From positions 1 to 45,967 of the forward strand of contig CAJOJV010000007.1 in the NCBI GenBank assembly GCA_905234995.1: DNA of 45,967 nucleotides. The letters are read 5' to 3'. A program made the position numbers and the translations under genes. Position 1 is the first letter of the stretch, and each line of letters begins with the position of its first letter. Shown one piece after another: positions 1 to 8,389 of the stretch. This DNA comes from an uncultured Eubacterium sp. GTDB taxonomy: Bacteria > Bacillota > Clostridia > Oscillospirales > Acutalibacteraceae. The notes under the pieces are model-generated. The model saw nothing but the letters and a program-made list of their open reading frames with translations, had not been told where the DNA came from and did no database searches.

Positions 1-2
1 TA

Positions 3-2312
3 ACTTATAACGATGTTAACAACACTGAGATTGAGCATTACTATTTCACAGCAGGCACAAGCGCTGACACAGTTGAGGAATGTGCACCCGCACTTCCGGC
101 TGATTACGTTACCGCAGCAAATCATTATGAATATGATTGGGATACTGCATTTGTAAACGTAAGCCGCGATGCAGTTTACACTCAGACCGAAACCGTAACA
201 CCGCATAATTACGTTTACTACGGTTCAAACGGCGACGGCACTCATACCGCAACCTGCACGATATTCGGCTGCACGCAGCAGGATACTCAGGCTTGCTCGT
301 TTGAAACGCAGACGTACAGAACGGGCGACCATCATCCTTATACAATCAGCGAATGCTCAGTTTGCGGATATAAGGATCCGGCAACTAAGAAGTATCTTTA
401 CAACGTAACCTTTGAAGATGAGGACGGCACGGTGCTTCAGGGACCGACCGAATATGAAGAAGGCACAACGCCGACTTACACGGGCGCTATTCCGACTAAG
501 GCAGCTACTGCTCAGTACACCTACGCCTTCGCAGGTTGGGCTCCGGATGTTACTCAGGTTACAGGCGCTGCTATTTACACTGCGACTTACACAAGCACCG
601 TAAACAAATACACTGTAATCTATAATGACAAAACCGGTGCCGAAATCAGCAGCGCTGATATTGAATACGGCACAAGCGCAGCAACCGAGGCTCCCGAGCT
701 TCCCGCTGCATTCATAGACGCAGACGGACATCATTCATTTGCTTGGGATGCTGAATTTGCAAATGTAACGGAAGCAGCAACCTACAGCCAGGTTGAAACC
801 GTAGTTCCCCATAATTACACGGGCGATTACACAAGCAACAATGACGGCACTCATTCAAGAGAATGCACGCTCGGCTGCGAATTTGCGGACACTCAGACTT
901 GCACATATGAAGACGTTCATTATGCGACAAGCGGCGAAAATAACGGCTACACCGTTCCGCGCTGCACCGTTTGCGGATATGAGGATATGGAAAACGCCGT
1001 TTATGATGCAACCGATTGGAGCACCTACACGGCTTACCTGAATGCTATTGATGATATCCTTGCAAACACTGTCAAGTATTCCGCAGCTTCTCTTGCGGCA
1101 TACAGTGATGCAACGGCTGCAATCAAGGCAACCGTAACGGTTAGCGATCAGACCAAATCACAGGCGTTCATTGATAATAAGCTTGCAGCTCTTATTGAGC
1201 AGGAAGCACGGCTTGCGCTTCATACTTACACGGTAACCTTTATCGTTAACACTGACGGCGTTAACGCAGATCCTGTTGAATACACGGTAAACTACGGCAC
1301 AATGAAGGAGCTTGCTTACACGGGCACCGGCACGGTTTACAAGTGGATAACGAATTACACCGGCACGGACAAAACTGTTAACACAACATCCGCAACCTAC
1401 GGCGTTATCGTTAACAGCGACGTAACCTACACGGTATTCGCATCAACAGAGAATGCAGTTGCTCCTGCCGAAACATCAAAGATCAGCCTGCTCAAGAAGG
1501 GCAACGATATTTCCGATATTGCATATCTTGCAAACGGAACATACGATGTTTCAATCAACGGCAATGCAATCACAATCGGCGAAACGACGTTAACGGTTCC
1601 TGAATTGTCATTCTACAACATCACAGGCTTTACTGTTGGCGGAGAAGCAATCGGCGAAAGCATTACGATTGACGGCGACGTTGAAATCAAGGCAGTTTAT
1701 ACTGCAAAGCCTGCTGCTTCAATGACGATTACTTACACGGATTGCTTCAATGCTGCAGATAAAACCTCCGGCGGTCCGATTTACTCCAGATGGGATGAAA
1801 GAATCACCGTTACAGCCGAGGGCGCTGATAAGAACACCGAATGGCTTGTTAACGGCCAGGTTGTCGGCTACGGCGCAACATTCACCTTCCGTATGTCTCA
1901 GACATCAGTTGTTACCTGCAGAGCCGGTGAAGAAAAGGCTGTTGCAACAATCAACTATATGTCATACGATAACAACCGTTTGGTTACCAAGATTATCGGT
2001 ACTTACGATTTACCTGAAGGCGCAGAGCTTGTTGCCGCAGGTATCGTAAATAAGAATGACACGGCTGCCGGCGCAACTGTTGATAACAACAAGATAACTT
2101 ATGAATATCTTATGGCTGCAGTTGATACAAGCGCTAAGAAGACCGCAGCAAACTTTACGGATACACAGCAGTTCGTATTCAACATTTCAAGAAAAACCGA
2201 TATTTCATTCATTGCAGGCGCAATTGCATTTGTAACCTATGAAATCGGCGGCGAGCAATACACTGTTTATTCCGATTCCGTAAGCTATTTAGCATGCACG
2301 AAGGCATCCTAA
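3..2312 (+). CDS. Large secreted/surface repeat protein, C-terminal part (5' end outside window)
   Basis: The reading frame is open from base 3 to the stop at 2312 (769 residues visible), so the true start lies upstream. The visible part has two copies of a module with paired cysteines (C...GC...C then CxVCGYxD, near nt 87-375 and 690-990). These alternate with InlB/Listeria-Bacteroides-type repeats, with the typical YTYAFAGW and YTVIYND strands. A FIVAR-like helical stretch follows (about nt 1010-1210), then beta-rich domains to the end. The C-terminus has no LPxTG motif or membrane anchor, so the attachment mode is not visible. Such proteins are usually extracellular, in adhesion or matrix roles. 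The function here is inferred only from repeat architecture. The next gene, a small acidic peptide, follows 13 bases after the stop. Confidence 0.8.
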   Translation, partial: TYNDVNNTEIEHYYFTAGTSADTVEECAPALPADYVTAANHYEYDWDTAFVNVSRDAVYTQTETVTPHNYVYYGSNGDGTHTATCTIFGCTQQDTQACSFETQTYRTGDHHPYTISECSVCGYKDPATKKYLYNVTFEDEDGTVLQGPTEYEEGTTPTYTGAIPTKAATAQYTYAFAGWAPDVTQVTGAAIYTATYTSTVNKYTVIYNDKTGAEISSADIEYGTSAATEAPELPAAFIDADGHHSFAWDAEFANVTEAATYSQVETVVPHNYTGDYTSNNDGTHSRECTLGCEFADTQTCTYEDVHYATSGENNGYTVPRCTVCGYEDMENAVYDATDWSTYTAYLNAIDDILANTVKYSAASLAAYSDATAAIKATVTVSDQTKSQAFIDNKLAALIEQEARLALHTYTVTFIVNTDGVNADPVEYTVNYGTMKELAYTGTGTVYKWITNYTGTDKTVNTTSATYGVIVNSDVTYTVFASTENAVAPAETSKISLLKKGNDISDIAYLANGTYDVSINGNAITIGETTLTVPELSFYNITGFTVGGEAIGESITIDGDVEIKAVYTAKPAASMTITYTDCFNAADKTSGGPIYSRWDERITVTAEGADKNTEWLVNGQVVGYGATFTFRMSQTSVVTCRAGEEKAVATINYMSYDNNRLVTKIIGTYDLPEGAELVAAGIVNKNDTAAGATVDNNKITYEYLMAAVDTSAKKTAANFTDTQQFVFNISRKTDISFIAGAIAFVTYEIGGEQYTVYSDSVSYLACTKAS

Positions 2313-2325
2313 GGAGGTAATATAA

Positions 2326-2448
2326 ATGAAAAAAGAGTATCAGAACCCCATTGCCGAAATTGAAAAATTCAGGCTTTCCTCCATCACAACCGATTCCGGT
2401 TTTGACAACAAAGGCAACGATCTCGACGGTGAGGACGACGACGAATAA
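2326..2448 (+). CDS. Small acidic peptide of 40 residues, function unknown
   Basis: The ORF starts with ATG behind a near-perfect Shine-Dalgarno (AAGGAGG at 2311-2317) and ends directly before a strong terminator, so it is very probably translated. The product begins MKKEYQNPIAEIEKF and ends in an Asp/Glu tail (DGEDDDE). There is no signal peptide and no cysteine. Short peptides that begin MKK.Y..P..E...F and end acidic recur in gut Clostridia. I know no established function for them. It is probably cotranscribed with the surface protein upstream. It could be a chaperone-like or RiPP-like peptide, but no maturation enzyme is adjacent. Confidence 0.65.
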   Translation: MKKEYQNPIAEIEKFRLSSITTDSGFDNKGNDLDGEDDDE

Positions 2449-2455
2449 TTAAACA

Positions 2456-2487
2456 AAAGAGCAAGGAAGAAATTCCTTGCTCTTTTT
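2456..2487. terminator. Bidirectional rho-independent terminator
   Basis: Perfect 13-bp arms (AAAGAGCAAGGAA / TTCCTTGCTCTTT) enclose a 4-base loop, with a T-run on the plus side and an A-run on the other. It sits between the convergent acidic-peptide gene and FRG-domain gene and can serve both. Confidence 0.9.
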
Positions 2488-2499
2488 ATTTTCGGTTAT

Positions 2500-3450
2500 T
2501 CAGTTTTTCTTTTCGGCGGCTCTGCGGGCTGCCTTTGAAACATCAAGCAGGCAATCGTATTCATACCAGGGCGCTTCCTTTGAAATCATATCAAGAAGCG
2601 CAGGGCAGATATCCTTGCTGATAATAAACTTCGTGAAATGAAACTGATTGCGGATATTCTTTGTTAAATAGCTTTTTTGCACCAGACGGAAATCCGTGAG
2701 CAGCAGAAATACGCCCTGCTGCTGGCGCATCAAATCATTTGTGGGAATATCAATCAGCCTTGCCTTCGGCGAGGCGTTGCGCGCGCTTGATTCAAGACTT
2801 TCACGAAACTCCTTAATATCCGAGGGCGTGATTGCCTTTGCGGGCATTTTAAGCATCGCTTCCGGCGAATTGAAAATTGAAACCTTGTAATCCTGAAGCC
2901 AGCATTCGGCAACCACCATATCGTTCGTGTAATTATCGGCATCGCTTATCTTTGCGGTATATATCACGATGTCGTCATTAAATTCCTGCCTGCCCTTAAG
3001 CGCAAAGGAAAGCGCAACGAAAAGCGATTTTGTGAAATCAATAAAGGGCGAGCAATCTATATAATGCTGCGAAAAGGCGCAAAGCTCATAAAGCCTGTGC
3101 CTTGAAGCCGTGCCGAAGGCAGAATTGAAAAAGGAAAAATAATCCCCCATTCCCTTATAAAAGCTCAGCAGGTATTCGGAATCAATATTCTGCACCCAGT
3201 TATCGCCGAGCAGGCGCTCCTTTTTTCTGAACATCGTCGGAAGCAGCGGACGGTTGGAGGCGTTAATTCTCTCTCCCCTGTAAAAAATCCGATTGCTCTG
3301 CTGCTTGGACGGTAGCTTAAGCTGCTGCTCAAATTCCTCAAGGCTTTCAATGCGCTGCTCGTTTATGCTGAAATCAAAATCCAGCTCCTCCAGAATTGCG
3401 CGTGAAACCTCCTGAGATAAATCGTTTATTGATGAAAATATGCTTTCCAT
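2500..3450 (-). CDS. FRG-domain protein
   Basis: The product has 316 residues. It carries the motif that names the FRG family (FYRGE at residues 56-60) and the later family segment in which QHY is followed by a hydrophobic IDFTKSLFVALSFAL stretch (about residues 128-152). FRG domains occur in bacterial and phage-associated proteins of unknown biochemistry, some encoded near defence or toxin genes. The protein is cytosolic by appearance, with no signal or membrane segment. It stands alone between a terminator and a divergent permease gene, so context does not assign a job. A role in defence is possible but not shown. Confidence 0.8.
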   Translation of the reverse strand: MESIFSSINDLSQEVSRAILEELDFDFSINEQRIESLEEFEQQLKLPSKQQSNRIFYRGERINASNRPLLPTMFRKKERLLGDNWVQNIDSEYLLSFYKGMGDYFSFFNSAFGTASRHRLYELCAFSQHYIDCSPFIDFTKSLFVALSFALKGRQEFNDDIVIYTAKISDADNYTNDMVVAECWLQDYKVSIFNSPEAMLKMPAKAITPSDIKEFRESLESSARNASPKARLIDIPTNDLMRQQQGVFLLLTDFRLVQKSYLTKNIRNQFHFTKFIISKDICPALLDMISKEAPWYEYDCLLDVSKAARRAAEKKN

Positions 3451-3527
3451 AATTCAACCTCAAATATAATTGGTATATATATTATATAGCAAAGATAAAA
3501 TCAAATAAAGCATTTTTTAAATTTCAA

Positions 3528-3556
3528 TTGATTTTAACGGCACAGCGTGGTATTAT
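3528..3556 (+). promoter_or_regulatory. Sigma-A-type promoter for the permease gene
   Basis: TTGATT (3528-3533), a 17-base spacer and TATTAT (3551-3556) lie 34 bases ahead of the chosen ATG at 3591. The promoter position argues against longer N-terminal extensions. Confidence 0.5.
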
Positions 3557-3590
3557 TGATAGGATAATAAAAATGCAAAGGAGTGTTAAT

Positions 3591-4943
3591 ATGGCAGCAC
3601 CGATAGTTGCAACTGTAATTTTTGTGGCTATGTTTGTTATGGTGGTTTGGGAAAAGATTGAACGCCACATAACAACAATGGCTGCAGGGCTTCTGATGAT
3701 TGTTGTTGTTTTTCTGATCATAATGCGCAGTCCGCAGGCGGTTTGGGAAACGCTTAATCTGCACTCAATCGTGCAAACAAATTTCTGGTATTCAACGGGC
3801 GCTTCGGAATCCGCGGGCATTAACTGGGAAACCATTATATTCATTATGGGAATGATGGTTATGGTTGAAGGAATGGGGCACGCAGGCTTTTTCCGCTGGC
3901 TGTGCCTGCGCCTTGCAAAGGCTGTTAAGTATAAAACCGTTCCCCTGCTCATAACCTTTATGCTTATGGCGGCAGTGCTTTCAATGTTTATTGACAGCAT
4001 TACGGTTATCCTCTTCCTTGCTGCCGTTACGGTTGAGCTTGCAAAAACGCTTGAGTTTGACCCCGTGCCTATGATTATTTCGGAAATTTTCTGCGCTAAT
4101 CTCGGCGGCAGCGCAACGATGTGCGGCGACCCGCCAAACATTATTATCGGCACCGCGCTTGGCTACAGCTTCGCGGATTTCGTCGGCAACACGGGCGTTA
4201 TCGCCTTCATATGCCTTATTCTCGTTGTGGGCTATTTCACAATCTGCTTCGGCAAGCAGCTCAAAAAGAGCGAGGCTTCAAGAAACACCGCTGCTGAGGA
4301 TTATCCTCAGCCGTCCTCAGCGATTGAAAATAAAACCGCATTTGCAATCAGCATCGTTATTTTTGCAATTGCAATCGTGCTTCTCGTAACCCACGCGCAA
4401 ACGCATTTAACCGTTTCCGCAATCGGCGTTTTCGTTGCGTTTCTTACGGTTATAACCTCAAAGCCAAAGGTTATCAAGCATATTTTCCAGCGCCTTGATT
4501 ATAAAACCTTGCTGTTCTTCATCGGTCTTTTCATCGTTGTTGGCGGTCTTGAGCAGACGGGCGTGCTTGAAAAAATTGCGGAATTTATCGAAGCAATCGG
4601 CAAGGGCAACAGCATAGCAATCGTTTGCATCGTTATCTGGATTTCGGCGATTGCAAGCGCGTTTGTTGACAATATTCCGTTTGCCGCAACAATGGTGCCC
4701 GTTATCAGCAGAATGGCATCCGCGGCGCTTCCGCTTGACACTCTCGTGTGGTCGCTTTCGCTCGGCACGGACCTCGGCGGCAACGCAACGCCAATCGGCG
4801 CTTCCGCAAACGTTATGGGCATTTCCGTTGCTTCAAAGTACGGCCACAAAATCACCTGGGGCAAATATTGCAAATACACCGCCCCCGCAACAATTGCCGT
4901 TGTTGCAATCTGCACAATCTACATTATTGTGAGATATTTATAA
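3591..4943 (+). CDS. Ion-transporter (ArsB/NhaD/SLC13-like) superfamily permease
   Basis: This 450-residue polytopic membrane protein is of the citrate-transporter-like type. It carries the signature GDPPNIIIG near residue 180 and a matching Asn-rich, Gly-rich element in the second half (DNIPFAATMVP, GGNATPIGASANV). These are the two inverted re-entrant regions expected of ArsB/NhaD/DASS carriers. It probably moves an anion, or sodium against protons; the substrate cannot be told from sequence. The start at 3591 is chosen because AAAGGAG lies 7 bases upstream; the frame stays open to 3528 without a ribosome site. No arsenic genes are nearby, which argues against an arsenite role. A terminator follows at 4960. 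Confidence 0.85.
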   Translation: MAAPIVATVIFVAMFVMVVWEKIERHITTMAAGLLMIVVVFLIIMRSPQAVWETLNLHSIVQTNFWYSTGASESAGINWETIIFIMGMMVMVEGMGHAGFFRWLCLRLAKAVKYKTVPLLITFMLMAAVLSMFIDSITVILFLAAVTVELAKTLEFDPVPMIISEIFCANLGGSATMCGDPPNIIIGTALGYSFADFVGNTGVIAFICLILVVGYFTICFGKQLKKSEASRNTAAEDYPQPSSAIENKTAFAISIVIFAIAIVLLVTHAQTHLTVSAIGVFVAFLTVITSKPKVIKHIFQRLDYKTLLFFIGLFIVVGGLEQTGVLEKIAEFIEAIGKGNSIAIVCIVIWISAIASAFVDNIPFAATMVPVISRMASAALPLDTLVWSLSLGTDLGGNATPIGASANVMGISVASKYGHKITWGKYCKYTAPATIAVVAICTIYIIVRYL

Positions 4944-4959
4944 AAAGCACATATTGACC

Positions 4960-4985
4960 CCCCTGCATTAATTGCAGGGGTTTTT
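4960..4985 (+). terminator. Rho-independent terminator after the permease
   Basis: CCCCTGCA and TGCAGGGG arms with a 5-base loop are followed directly by five T. Confidence 0.9.
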
Positions 4986-5015
4986 AGTTATTATTACAAA
5001 AATCAATTATTTGTC

Positions 5016-5043
5016 TTTACATTATTGATTATTGTGTTAAAAT
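5016..5043 (+). promoter_or_regulatory. Possible promoter for the TetR-family gene
   Basis: TTTACA (5016-5021), a 16-base spacer and TAAAAT (5038-5043) lie 39 bases before the start codon. The boxes are degenerate in an AT-rich region. Confidence 0.35.
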
Positions 5044-5082
5044 ATGTTAAATTAGGTTATCAAAAGCTAAGGGGTGACGATT

Positions 5083-5619
5083 ATGGCAAAGAATACCAAG
5101 ATTAATATTTTCAGAGGTCTGTGCAGGCTGTTTGAAGCTCATAGTCTGGATGATATTACCGTAACCATGCTCGTTGAGGAATGCGGCATCAGCAGGCAAA
5201 CCTTTTATTATCATTTTTCCGATATTGAATCCCTGCTGCGCTGGGGCATTGAGCAGGGCACCCAGGGCTGTGTTAAAAGAGCAAATCAGGCTTCGGATAT
5301 GAGAGAGGCAACCCTATTATTCTTATCAACGGTTGACAGAGGGCACGACACGATTATTAAAATGCTCAACTCCTCTTACAGCGGCTACGTTACCGTGCTG
5401 ATTAAGGAAAGCGTTTTGCAGTATATTACGAATTACGCGATAACGATTAAAGGCGAAAGCTTTGTAAACACAAGAGATTCAAAATTTTTGCTGACGTTTA
5501 TTGCAGATGGCATTACCGGCGGAATTCTTTCCGCATTTTACGAAAACAGGCATATTGACGTTGAGGCGGCTACTGACGCGCTTACCTCGCTCGTTTTTGA
5601 AAAATACATTACCGAATAA
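5083..5619 (+). CDS. TetR/AcrR-family transcriptional regulator
   Basis: The product has 178 residues. The N-terminal helix-turn-helix reads VTMLVEECGISRQTFYYHFSDIESLL, with the family's YYHF core. The C-terminal part is helical and resembles the group around the dihydroxyacetone-kinase regulators. The ligand and targets are unknown. The start at 5083 is preceded by AAGGGGTG; an in-frame GTG at 5074 falls inside that ribosome site and is less likely. It stands upstream of the 5651 gene with a 31-base gap and the same strand, so the two may be cotranscribed. No efflux pump is directly adjacent. Confidence 0.85.
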   Translation: MAKNTKINIFRGLCRLFEAHSLDDITVTMLVEECGISRQTFYYHFSDIESLLRWGIEQGTQGCVKRANQASDMREATLLFLSTVDRGHDTIIKMLNSSYSGYVTVLIKESVLQYITNYAITIKGESFVNTRDSKFLLTFIADGITGGILSAFYENRHIDVEAATDALTSLVFEKYITE

Positions 5620-5650
5620 GAATTAAAGGGCACCCCGGAGGCGGCAGGAA

Positions 5651-6205
5651 ATGAGACTGGATGAAAAATGGATACGCGCACATCTTCCGGAGAACGTGGC
5701 CGACCAGCCTATAGACTGCTTTGCGGGAGCGTATCTTGACGGGCTGATCGTTATGCAAGAGGGCGAACGCGGCGGAGACGACGTTGTAGTATATCGGGCG
5801 AAGGATGAAGATGATCTTCGATGGTGGCAACTCGAGCAAGTGTGCCGCTATATCCACGAGCCCAACCCGCCCGCGCGGAAGATCTGGCGGTTTTACAGGG
5901 ATCACGCCGAAGACGGCAAATGGCTGTACACAGAACGCAAAAGCTATGACTATAACGCAATTGAAGACCCGCGGCTTTACGGTTTTGAATGTTTCCTGCG
6001 AGTGTTGCATTACGGTTTCTCACCCGACCGTTGGGAAAGAAAAGTGCAGGAGCATATCGCCCTGATGAACCACTGGTATCAAAAACCGCACTGGGACTAT
6101 GACCGGAATAAACTGTGTTTCATCGAGATAAGCGATTCCAAAGAGCATGACGGTGACGGAATAGAAGAGCCGAGACCGGGTTCTGTTATCCAAATAACGG
6201 ATTAG
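5651..6205 (+). CDS. Uncharacterised 184-residue protein, possibly immunity-protein-like
   Basis: I do not recognise this with confidence. It is a soluble acidic protein rich in Trp and aromatic residues (RWWQLEQ, WDYDRNKLCFIEI). One segment, DPRLYGFECFLRVL followed by a WERKVQEHIALMN helix, recalls the C-terminal half of Imm63-type polymorphic-toxin immunity proteins. That match is from memory and weak. GGAGG at 5637-5641 supports the ATG. Its codons include more CGG, CCG and CGC than the flanking TetR gene, which may point to separate origin. No toxin gene is adjacent. It could instead be a general stand-alone domain of unknown function. Confidence 0.55.
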   Translation: MRLDEKWIRAHLPENVADQPIDCFAGAYLDGLIVMQEGERGGDDVVVYRAKDEDDLRWWQLEQVCRYIHEPNPPARKIWRFYRDHAEDGKWLYTERKSYDYNAIEDPRLYGFECFLRVLHYGFSPDRWERKVQEHIALMNHWYQKPHWDYDRNKLCFIEISDSKEHDGDGIEEPRPGSVIQITD

Positions 6206-6296
6206 ATAAAATCCGGTTTGCAGAGAGGCATTTTCTTCTTTCCACAAAAATAACGAGCATCGGATTTTGCACCCCAAAATTCCAAGTAGAAAGGCA

Positions 6297-6341
6297 AAAC
6301 GGTCGTGACTGTGACGGTCACGACCGTTTCATATCCTTTTT
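6297..6341 (+). terminator. Rho-independent terminator with 13-bp perfect arms
   Basis: AAACGGTCGTGAC (6297-6309) and GTCACGACCGTTT (6317-6329) enclose a 7-base loop and are followed by CATATCC and five T. It ends the 5651 transcript. The GC-rich palindrome is of a type repeated elsewhere in the window. Confidence 0.7.
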
Positions 6342-6380
6342 AGCTGGAAAATGACTGCCTCAAAGTAACTTCCTTACGGA

Positions 6381-6407
6381 GGGCACCCCGGCGGGTGCCC
6401 CTTTTTG
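6381..6407. terminator. Second hairpin terminator between convergent genes
   Basis: GGGCACC and GGGTGCCC arms with a CCGGC loop precede a CTTTTT run on the plus strand. It lies 4 bases past the stop of the minus-strand DUF4250 gene. Confidence 0.65.
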
Positions 6408-6410
6408 TTT

Positions 6411-6590
6411 TCAGACGAACTGATTTACGCTTTCATCATAATTATAACCGATTGAGGCAAGGCGGGAAACGATATCCTCCCTGCTCTCCCCCAAGTCCTC
6501 ACACAGGGCGTCAAGGTCTGAATAATTATCGCGCAGTTTCATATTAACCGCGCTTAAAAGCATAACCGCATCCTTCGGCAAACTGCCCAT
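6411..6590 (-). CDS. DUF4250 family protein
   Basis: This 59-residue ORF matches the DUF4250 pattern closely: LPKDAVMLLSAVNMKLRD near the N-terminus, a YSDLDALCEDL helix, and a C-terminal ASIGYNYDESVNQF. Such proteins are small, helical, cytosolic, found widely in Clostridia and of unknown function. The helical pattern resembles UBA-like or helix-hairpin modules, but this is inference. The start (ATG at 6590 on the minus strand) has an AAGGGGGT ribosome site. It is isolated, with terminators on one side and the divergent gltX on the other. Confidence 0.85.
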   Translation of the reverse strand: MGSLPKDAVMLLSAVNMKLRDNYSDLDALCEDLGESREDIVSRLASIGYNYDESVNQFV

Positions 6591-6727
6591 AAAAGCACCC
6601 CCTTAACTCGTTCAATTTAAAATAGCACAGATTTTTTGCTTTTTCAACAAAAATATAGATAATTAATTGTTGAATAATTTTAAAATATATGTAATAATAT
6701 AATGATTAATTATATGGAGTTATAAAA

Positions 6728-8389
6728 ATGACAGATAATAAAGCTTTGGCGGAGCTTTTGTTTCCGCAAATTAATAAAACTCCCGAGGATTACGAGGCGC
6801 TTTACCCGCAGAGAGCGCTTGCTGAGGGCGCAAGAGTAACGCGCTTTGCGCCGAGCCCCACCGGCTTTCTGCATTTCGGCAATCTTTTCACCTGCCTCGT
6901 TTCCTACAAAACGGCAAAGAGCACGGGCGGCGTTTTCTACGTCCGCGTTGAGGATACGGACCAAAAGCGCAAGGTTGACGGCGCAATTGAGGTTATGCTC
7001 AAGGGGCTTTCCGTTTACGGCATCGTGCCCGACGAGGGCGTTGTTGCCGAGGGCGAGGAAAAGGGCGATTATGCTCCCTATTATCAGAGCAGAAGAAAAG
7101 ATATCTATCAGGCGTTTGCAAAGCGCCTTGTTGAACAGGGGCTTGCTTACCCCTGCTTTATGAGCGCCGAGGAGCTTGATGAAATCCGCGCGCAACAGGA
7201 AAGTGAAAGCATTAAAGGCATCTGGGGCAAATGGGCAAAGCACCGCGATTTGGGCTTTGACGAAATTGAGAGCCGCATAAAAAACGGCGAGGCATGGACT
7301 TTGCGCCTTAAATCTCCCGGCACGCCCGAGGGCAAATGCTTTTTTGACGACGTGATTAAGGGCAAGATTGAAATGCCCGAAAACGTGCAGGACGTGGTTA
7401 TCCTGAAATCGGATGGTATTCCGACCTACCATTTCGCCCACGCGATTGACGACCACCTGATGAGAACAACCCACGTTGTTCGCGGCGACGAATGGATTGC
7501 ATCAACACCGATTCATCTTCAGCTTTTCAAGCTGCTTGGCTTTAAACCGCCGAAATACGCGCACGTTGCTCCGATTATGAAGGAGGAAAACGGCGGCAAG
7601 CGCAAGCTTTCAAAGAGAAAGGACCCCGAAGCGGCAGTTACCTATTATGCCGAGGAGGGCTTTCCGAGCGAGAGCGTTAACGAATATATGCTCACCCTTG
7701 CCAATTCAAATTTTGAGGACTGGCGCAGGATGAACCGAAACGAGGATATTGAAAAATTCCCGTTCAATCTTAAGAAGATGAGCGTTTCGGGCGCGCTGTT
7801 TGATATGGTTAAGCTTACCGACGTTTCCAAAAACGTTATCTGCAAAATGCCTGCCGCAAGGGTTTTTGATTTATCCTATGAATGGGCAAAGGAATATGAC
7901 CCTGAGCTTGCCGCCCTTTATGAACAGGATAAGGAGAGGGCAACCGCAATTCTGAACATTGACAGGGAAAACAAAAAGCCCCGCAAGGATATTGCAAAAT
8001 GGAGCGATATTCCCGATTACATCAGCTATATGTATCCCGAAACCTTTAAGCCGAATTACGAGCTCGCAGGCAACGCAACGCCCGCGCTTGCGGTTAAGGT
8101 GCTTGAAAAATACATCGGCATTGTTAATCTCGTGGACAATAAGGATATGTGGTTTGAGCGCATTAAGGCGCTCTGCCCCGAGGTGGGCTGCACGCCGAAC
8201 GTTAAGGAATACAAGGCTGAGCCTGAAAAGTTTGACGGCCACGTGGGCGACGTTTCAACCGTTATCCGCGTTGCGCTGACGGGCAGAACGAACACGCCCG
8301 ATTTATTTGCAATCACTGCCCTGCTCGGCGAAGCAGAGGTTAAGGCAAGGCTTGAAAAAGCGTTAGAATACTATAAGGAGAATGAATAA
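6728..8389 (+). CDS. gltX: Glutamyl-tRNA synthetase
   Basis: This class I aminoacyl-tRNA synthetase charges tRNA-Glu with glutamate. The catalytic HIGH region reads [15 protein letters not shown] (residues 40-54) and the KMSKS loop reads KLSKR (near residue 295). The product has 553 residues, longer than the usual roughly 480-500. The extra length includes about 35 residues ahead of the HIGH motif. HFGN in place of HIGG/HIGN is unusual but is seen in divergent GluRS forms. The stop overlaps the glnS start by one base (TAATG), so the two are translationally coupled. The upstream region 6591-6727 is AT-rich and must hold the promoter. Confidence 0.95.
   Translation: MTDNKALAELLFPQINKTPEDYEALYPQRALAEGARVTRFAPSPTGFLHFGNLFTCLVSYKTAKSTGGVFYVRVEDTDQKRKVDGAIEVMLKGLSVYGIVPDEGVVAEGEEKGDYAPYYQSRRKDIYQAFAKRLVEQGLAYPCFMSAEELDEIRAQQESESIKGIWGKWAKHRDLGFDEIESRIKNGEAWTLRLKSPGTPEGKCFFDDVIKGKIEMPENVQDVVILKSDGIPTYHFAHAIDDHLMRTTHVVRGDEWIASTPIHLQLFKLLGFKPPKYAHVAPIMKEENGGKRKLSKRKDPEAAVTYYAEEGFPSESVNEYMLTLANSNFEDWRRMNRNEDIEKFPFNLKKMSVSGALFDMVKLTDVSKNVICKMPAARVFDLSYEWAKEYDPELAALYEQDKERATAILNIDRENKKPRKDIAKWSDIPDYISYMYPETFKPNYELAGNATPALAVKVLEKYIGIVNLVDNKDMWFERIKALCPEVGCTPNVKEYKAEPEKFDGHVGDVSTVIRVALTGRTNTPDLFAITALLGEAEVKARLEKALEYYKENE

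Noticed and set aside
3524-4153. 209-codon minus-strand open frame over the permease gene
   Set aside because: It is antisense to a well-formed membrane protein and rich in residues mirrored from hydrophobic codons.
6710-7474. 254-codon minus-strand open frame over gltX
   Set aside because: It is a shadow of the gltX reading frame caused by codon bias in the host; gltX has full catalytic motifs.
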